A DNA stretch of 8,527 nt, from positions 1-8,527 of the forward strand of contig CALGNG010000018.1 of assembly GCA_937958735.1 (NCBI GenBank). The letters run 5' to 3'. Both the position numbers and the translations under genes were made by a program. A model generated the notes under the pieces. It was not told the origin of the DNA. It saw only the letters and a list, made by a program, of their open reading frames with translations, and did not search any database. The stretch's first letter is position 1. Each line of letters starts with the position of its first letter. This stretch comes from an uncultured Aquimarina sp. (lineage in GTDB: Bacteria > Bacteroidota > Bacteroidia > Flavobacteriales > Flavobacteriaceae). Shown here piece by piece: positions 6,438 to 8,527 of this stretch.

Positions 6438-7349
6438 ATGAAAAATTTCAAACAAAGGTTGTCTGTTTTTGCACTAACTGCAATAGCTTTTTTTAGTATT
6501 TAATGCTCTAAGGAAGACGCAGGCGAAAACGCAAATCTGGAAACCTCAGAACCAGAAATAGTTTCTGATGAGATTTTAAACAAATTAGCAATTATAGGTT
6601 ATGATACAAAAATTACACCAGTGACTTATAACGAAGAGCCCGAAGGCTATGTTGTAGAGGGAGATCTTTTGGTTTATTCAGAAGATCTAAATAATCCTAC
6701 AATATTAGGGAAACAAGCCAGGAGTATTAACGTTGTTAAATGTGATATTGCTCGTAATATTTTAGTTAAAAACTCCTTGCCTAATGGCATCTATAAAAGA
6801 GCCTTGCCTGAAGCTTCAAAACAATTAAATAGCATAGGTGGGTCTTTTATCAAGTTTAGCATTACTAATAGAAACCAACACATTAATGTAAAAGCAGGTA
6901 ACATTAATAATAGGCTACGTAGTATTGTACCTACTAGGTTTAGAGTTTCTACTAATGGCCTACCATTAAAAGAAATTTTAATTAATGTTAAGTATAAATA
7001 CCCTCAGGCTTTGGTAGGTTTTGGACTACCTAAAAGACTTGTTGGAACTACTGGATCATTTAAAGATATCGTTGCATTGTTAATTCATGAAATTGCTCAT
7101 ACTGTTGGTATGGAACATAATGAAGTTGTCTTCGAAGGCGTTACGGTTAATGGTGCTCCAGTTGTCGGTGGCGCTAAAGAATTCTTGGTTAAAGGCACTC
7201 AAGAATTTCCAAATAAATCTATGTTTTACACTGGGGAATTTCCTGGAAGCGATGCTTACACCAATCAATTGACTTCAGGCGATAAGAAATTCTTTCAAGT
7301 ACTTTATGGTGGCGGAAATCCACAATGCAAGACTAGAAGAAGTCTTTAA
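6438..7349 (+). pseudogene. M57-like (HEIGH-type) metallopeptidase lipoprotein, interrupted by an in-frame TAA
   Basis: The frame from the ATG at 6438 encodes a lipoprotein signal (MKNFKQRLSVFALTAIAFFSI), then TAA at 6501-6503, then Cys-Ser-Lys-Glu-Asp and 281 uninterrupted codons in all. The stop is codon 22, exactly the -1 position of the lipobox. Read through it, the product would be a 303-residue surface-type lipoprotein; C-S-K-E-D matches the K-(D/E)2 export signal described for Capnocytophaga. The catalytic part holds the metzincin-like zinc motif HEIAHTVGMEH (His217, Glu218, His221, His227), as in the M57 'dual-action HEIGH' peptidases, and the N-terminal part with G-Y-V-V-E-G-D also fits that family. 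The first start codon after the stop is GTG at 6621, which would lose the export signal. Thus inactive, recently mutated, or a sequence error. Codons use C in the third position less than in the upstream genes. A terminator follows. Confidence 0.8.
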
Positions 7350-7394
7350 TAGTTTTATTATGCTTAAATTAAAACTATTTTAACAGTATCTAGG

Positions 7395-7430
7395 AAAAAG
7401 AGTAGCAATTTAAAATTGTTACTCTTTTTT
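7395..7430 (+). terminator. Intrinsic terminator after the metallopeptidase gene
   Basis: AAAAAGAGTAGCAATT at 7395-7410 pairs with AATTGTTACTCTTTTT at 7414-7429 over 16 positions with one G-T wobble and a 3-base loop; T-run at 7425-7430. The left arm starts with five A, so the same hairpin has a T-run on the minus strand and could stop transcription from both sides. It lies 46 bases after the metallopeptidase stop. Confidence 0.85.
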
Positions 7431-7661
7431 AATTTTAAAAAAAATAATCAATAAAACATAATATCTAAATACTTAAACAGAAATATACTACTGCTACTCC
7501 TGTACGATAAATCGATCCTTTTATTATGCTCTTAAATTTAAATGGTTTTTTATTTCCATACAGTAAATACATATAATGCATACTTCTAAAAGTTATTTAT
7601 CATTACAAACAAGAATCTTAAGGGTTATAAAATATTCACTGAAAAATGTTTAAACTATCCT

Positions 7662-7692
7662 TTTGAAAACCTCTTTTGGAGTTGTAGTTTTG
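7662..7692 (+). promoter_or_regulatory. Bacteroidota-type promoter of gpsA
   Basis: TTTG at 7662-7665 is followed after 19 bases by TAGTTTTG at 7685-7692, a full match to the -33 TTTG / -7 TAnnTTTG consensus with the expected spacing. The -7 word ends only 5 bases before the gpsA ATG at 7698. Transcription normally begins a few bases after this word, so the mRNA would start at or next to the A of ATG. Confidence 0.7.
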
Positions 7693-7697
7693 TCTAT

Positions 7698-8527
7698 ATG
7701 AAAAACACAGTGCGATTTGCAGTAATTGGCGGAGGCAGCTGGGGAACAGCTATTGTTAAGATGCTTTGCGAAAATGTAGCTACACTAAACTGGTACGTAC
7801 GCAGCCCAGAAACAGTAGCCTATATTAAGGAACACAAACACAATCCGAATTACCTAAGCTCTGTAGAATTACATGACCACCAAATTAATGTAAGCAACAA
7901 TATTAATGAAATTGTAGACAATGCCGATTATTTAATTTTCGCCATTCCTTCAGCTTTTCTACATACCGAACTACAAAAACTTACTATTGATATTTCCAAA
8001 AAAATAATTTTTTCTGCCATTAAAGGAATTGTACCCGAAAGCAGTCTTATTGTTGGAGAACACTTCCACAACACATACCACATCCCTTACGAAAATATAG
8101 GAGTAATATCCGGCCCATGCCATGCCGAAGAAGTTGCACTAGAAAAATTGTCGTATCTAACCATTGCCTGTAGCGACAAAGAAAAAGCATGCACTTTAGC
8201 CTCTCATCTAAAAAGCTATTACATTACTTGCAAAACCAGCGACGACATTATTGGTACCGAATATGCCGCAGTACTTAAAAACATATACGCCATAGCCGCA
8301 GGTATAGCACATGGTCTTGGATATGGAGATAATTTCCAGAGTGTCCTAATGAGTAATGCTATTAGAGAAATGAAGCGTTTTATAAAAAAACGCCATAAAA
8401 TGAAACGAAACATCAACAATTCGGCCTATTTAGGAGACCTTCTTGTAACCGGTTACTCCATTTTTTCTAGAAACCGAATGTTTGGAAACATGATAGGCAA
8501 AGGCTACACGGTAAAAAGTGCCATTAT
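7698..8527 (+). CDS. gpsA: NAD(P)+-dependent glycerol-3-phosphate dehydrogenase GpsA (3' end outside window)
   Basis: Interconverts dihydroxyacetone phosphate and sn-glycerol 3-phosphate using NAD(P)H, supplying the backbone for phospholipid synthesis in the cytosol. The frame is open from ATG 7698 to the window edge (276 codons; the family usually has about 330). It shows the Rossmann motif G-G-G-S-W-G at 11-16, Lys109 in S-A-I-K-G, G-P-C-H-A-E-E-V at 139-146, the catalytic Lys194 in E-Y-A-A-V-L-K-N-I-Y-A-I-A-A-G, and a C-terminal block S-A-Y-L-G-D-L-L-V-T-G-Y-S followed by S-R-N-R-M-F-G and I-G-K-G-Y, typical of Bacteroidota GpsA. Cys141 stands where many homologues have Ser or Thr. The start is fixed by the glycine motif lying just inside the N-terminus; no other in-frame start fits. 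It has its own promoter and appears separate from the upstream metallopeptidase gene. Confidence 0.94.
   Translation, partial: MKNTVRFAVIGGGSWGTAIVKMLCENVATLNWYVRSPETVAYIKEHKHNPNYLSSVELHDHQINVSNNINEIVDNADYLIFAIPSAFLHTELQKLTIDISKKIIFSAIKGIVPESSLIVGEHFHNTYHIPYENIGVISGPCHAEEVALEKLSYLTIACSDKEKACTLASHLKSYYITCKTSDDIIGTEYAAVLKNIYAIAAGIAHGLGYGDNFQSVLMSNAIREMKRFIKKRHKMKRNINNSAYLGDLLVTGYSIFSRNRMFGNMIGKGYTVKSAI

Larger units (their letters stand above)
7350..7697. other. Intergenic region between metallopeptidase and gpsA
   Basis: Contains the terminator at 7395-7430 and, at its far end, the gpsA promoter at 7662-7692. Between them (7440-7660) I see only AT-rich DNA with short chance ORFs, the longest being 25 codons at 7576-7653. 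Confidence 0.65.

Noticed and set aside
6621..7349. Metallopeptidase as a separate gene starting at GTG 6621
   Set aside because: Homologous-looking sequence and the lipoprotein signal extend in the same frame back to 6438; a GTG start would yield a peptidase without export signal, so an interrupted longer gene fits better.
7576..7653. 25-codon ORF upstream of gpsA
   Set aside because: Too short, no supporting context, composition like the surrounding non-coding DNA.
8219..8419. Minus-strand frame of 66 codons inside gpsA
   Set aside because: Shadow of gpsA, whose conserved motifs cover the same bases on the + strand.
1..8527. CRISPR, tRNA, insertion sequence or prophage
   Set aside because: No spaced direct repeats, cloverleaf sequences, transposase or phage genes were seen on either strand.

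Overview
The window looks like a piece of chromosome from a marine-type member of the Bacteroidota, most likely family Flavobacteriaceae. The evidence is low GC, no Shine-Dalgarno sequences in front of the genes, Bacteroidota-style promoter words (TTTG, about 19 bases, TAnnTTTG), lipoproteins with acidic residues right after the lipobox cysteine, and protein sequences typical of the group (LpxH-type lipid A hydrolase, M57-type metallopeptidase, GpsA). All genes are on the + strand. No tRNA, rRNA, CRISPR array, IS element or phage gene was seen.

Region 1 (1-384) is non-coding leader DNA with a few short inverted repeats, including an operator-like palindrome at 221-239. Region 2 (385-3351) is a tight three-gene operon for the cell envelope: a YHYH-domain lipoprotein, a histidine-rich exported protein with a C-terminal membrane anchor that I do not recognise, and a type I sulfatase lipoprotein with an intact C-T-P-T-R formylglycine motif. 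Gene gaps are 2 and 4 bases, so the three products probably act together outside the inner membrane. The substrate is unknown.

Region 3 (3472-5734) is a second gene cluster: a crotonase-fold enzyme resembling methylglutaconyl-CoA hydratase, two very small single-span membrane proteins (31 and 34 residues) that align with each other without gaps, queD (queuosine pathway) and an lpxH-like gene (lipid A pathway). The second small gene overlaps queD by four bases (ATGA). A very strong hairpin plus T-run at 5895-5956 ends this unit.

Region 4 (5735-7430) is AT-rich and accessory in character: about 700 bases of non-coding DNA with several hairpins, then a metallopeptidase gene (zinc motif HEIAHTVGMEH, M57-like) whose reading frame is interrupted by one TAA codon directly before the lipobox cysteine, then a terminator. 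Region 5 (7431-8527) holds a clear promoter and the first 276 codons of gpsA, which runs off the window end. The promoter lies so close to the gpsA ATG that the mRNA is probably leaderless.

The most interesting items are the paired micro-membrane proteins, the YHYH / His-rich / sulfatase operon, and the stop codon placed exactly in the metallopeptidase lipobox.
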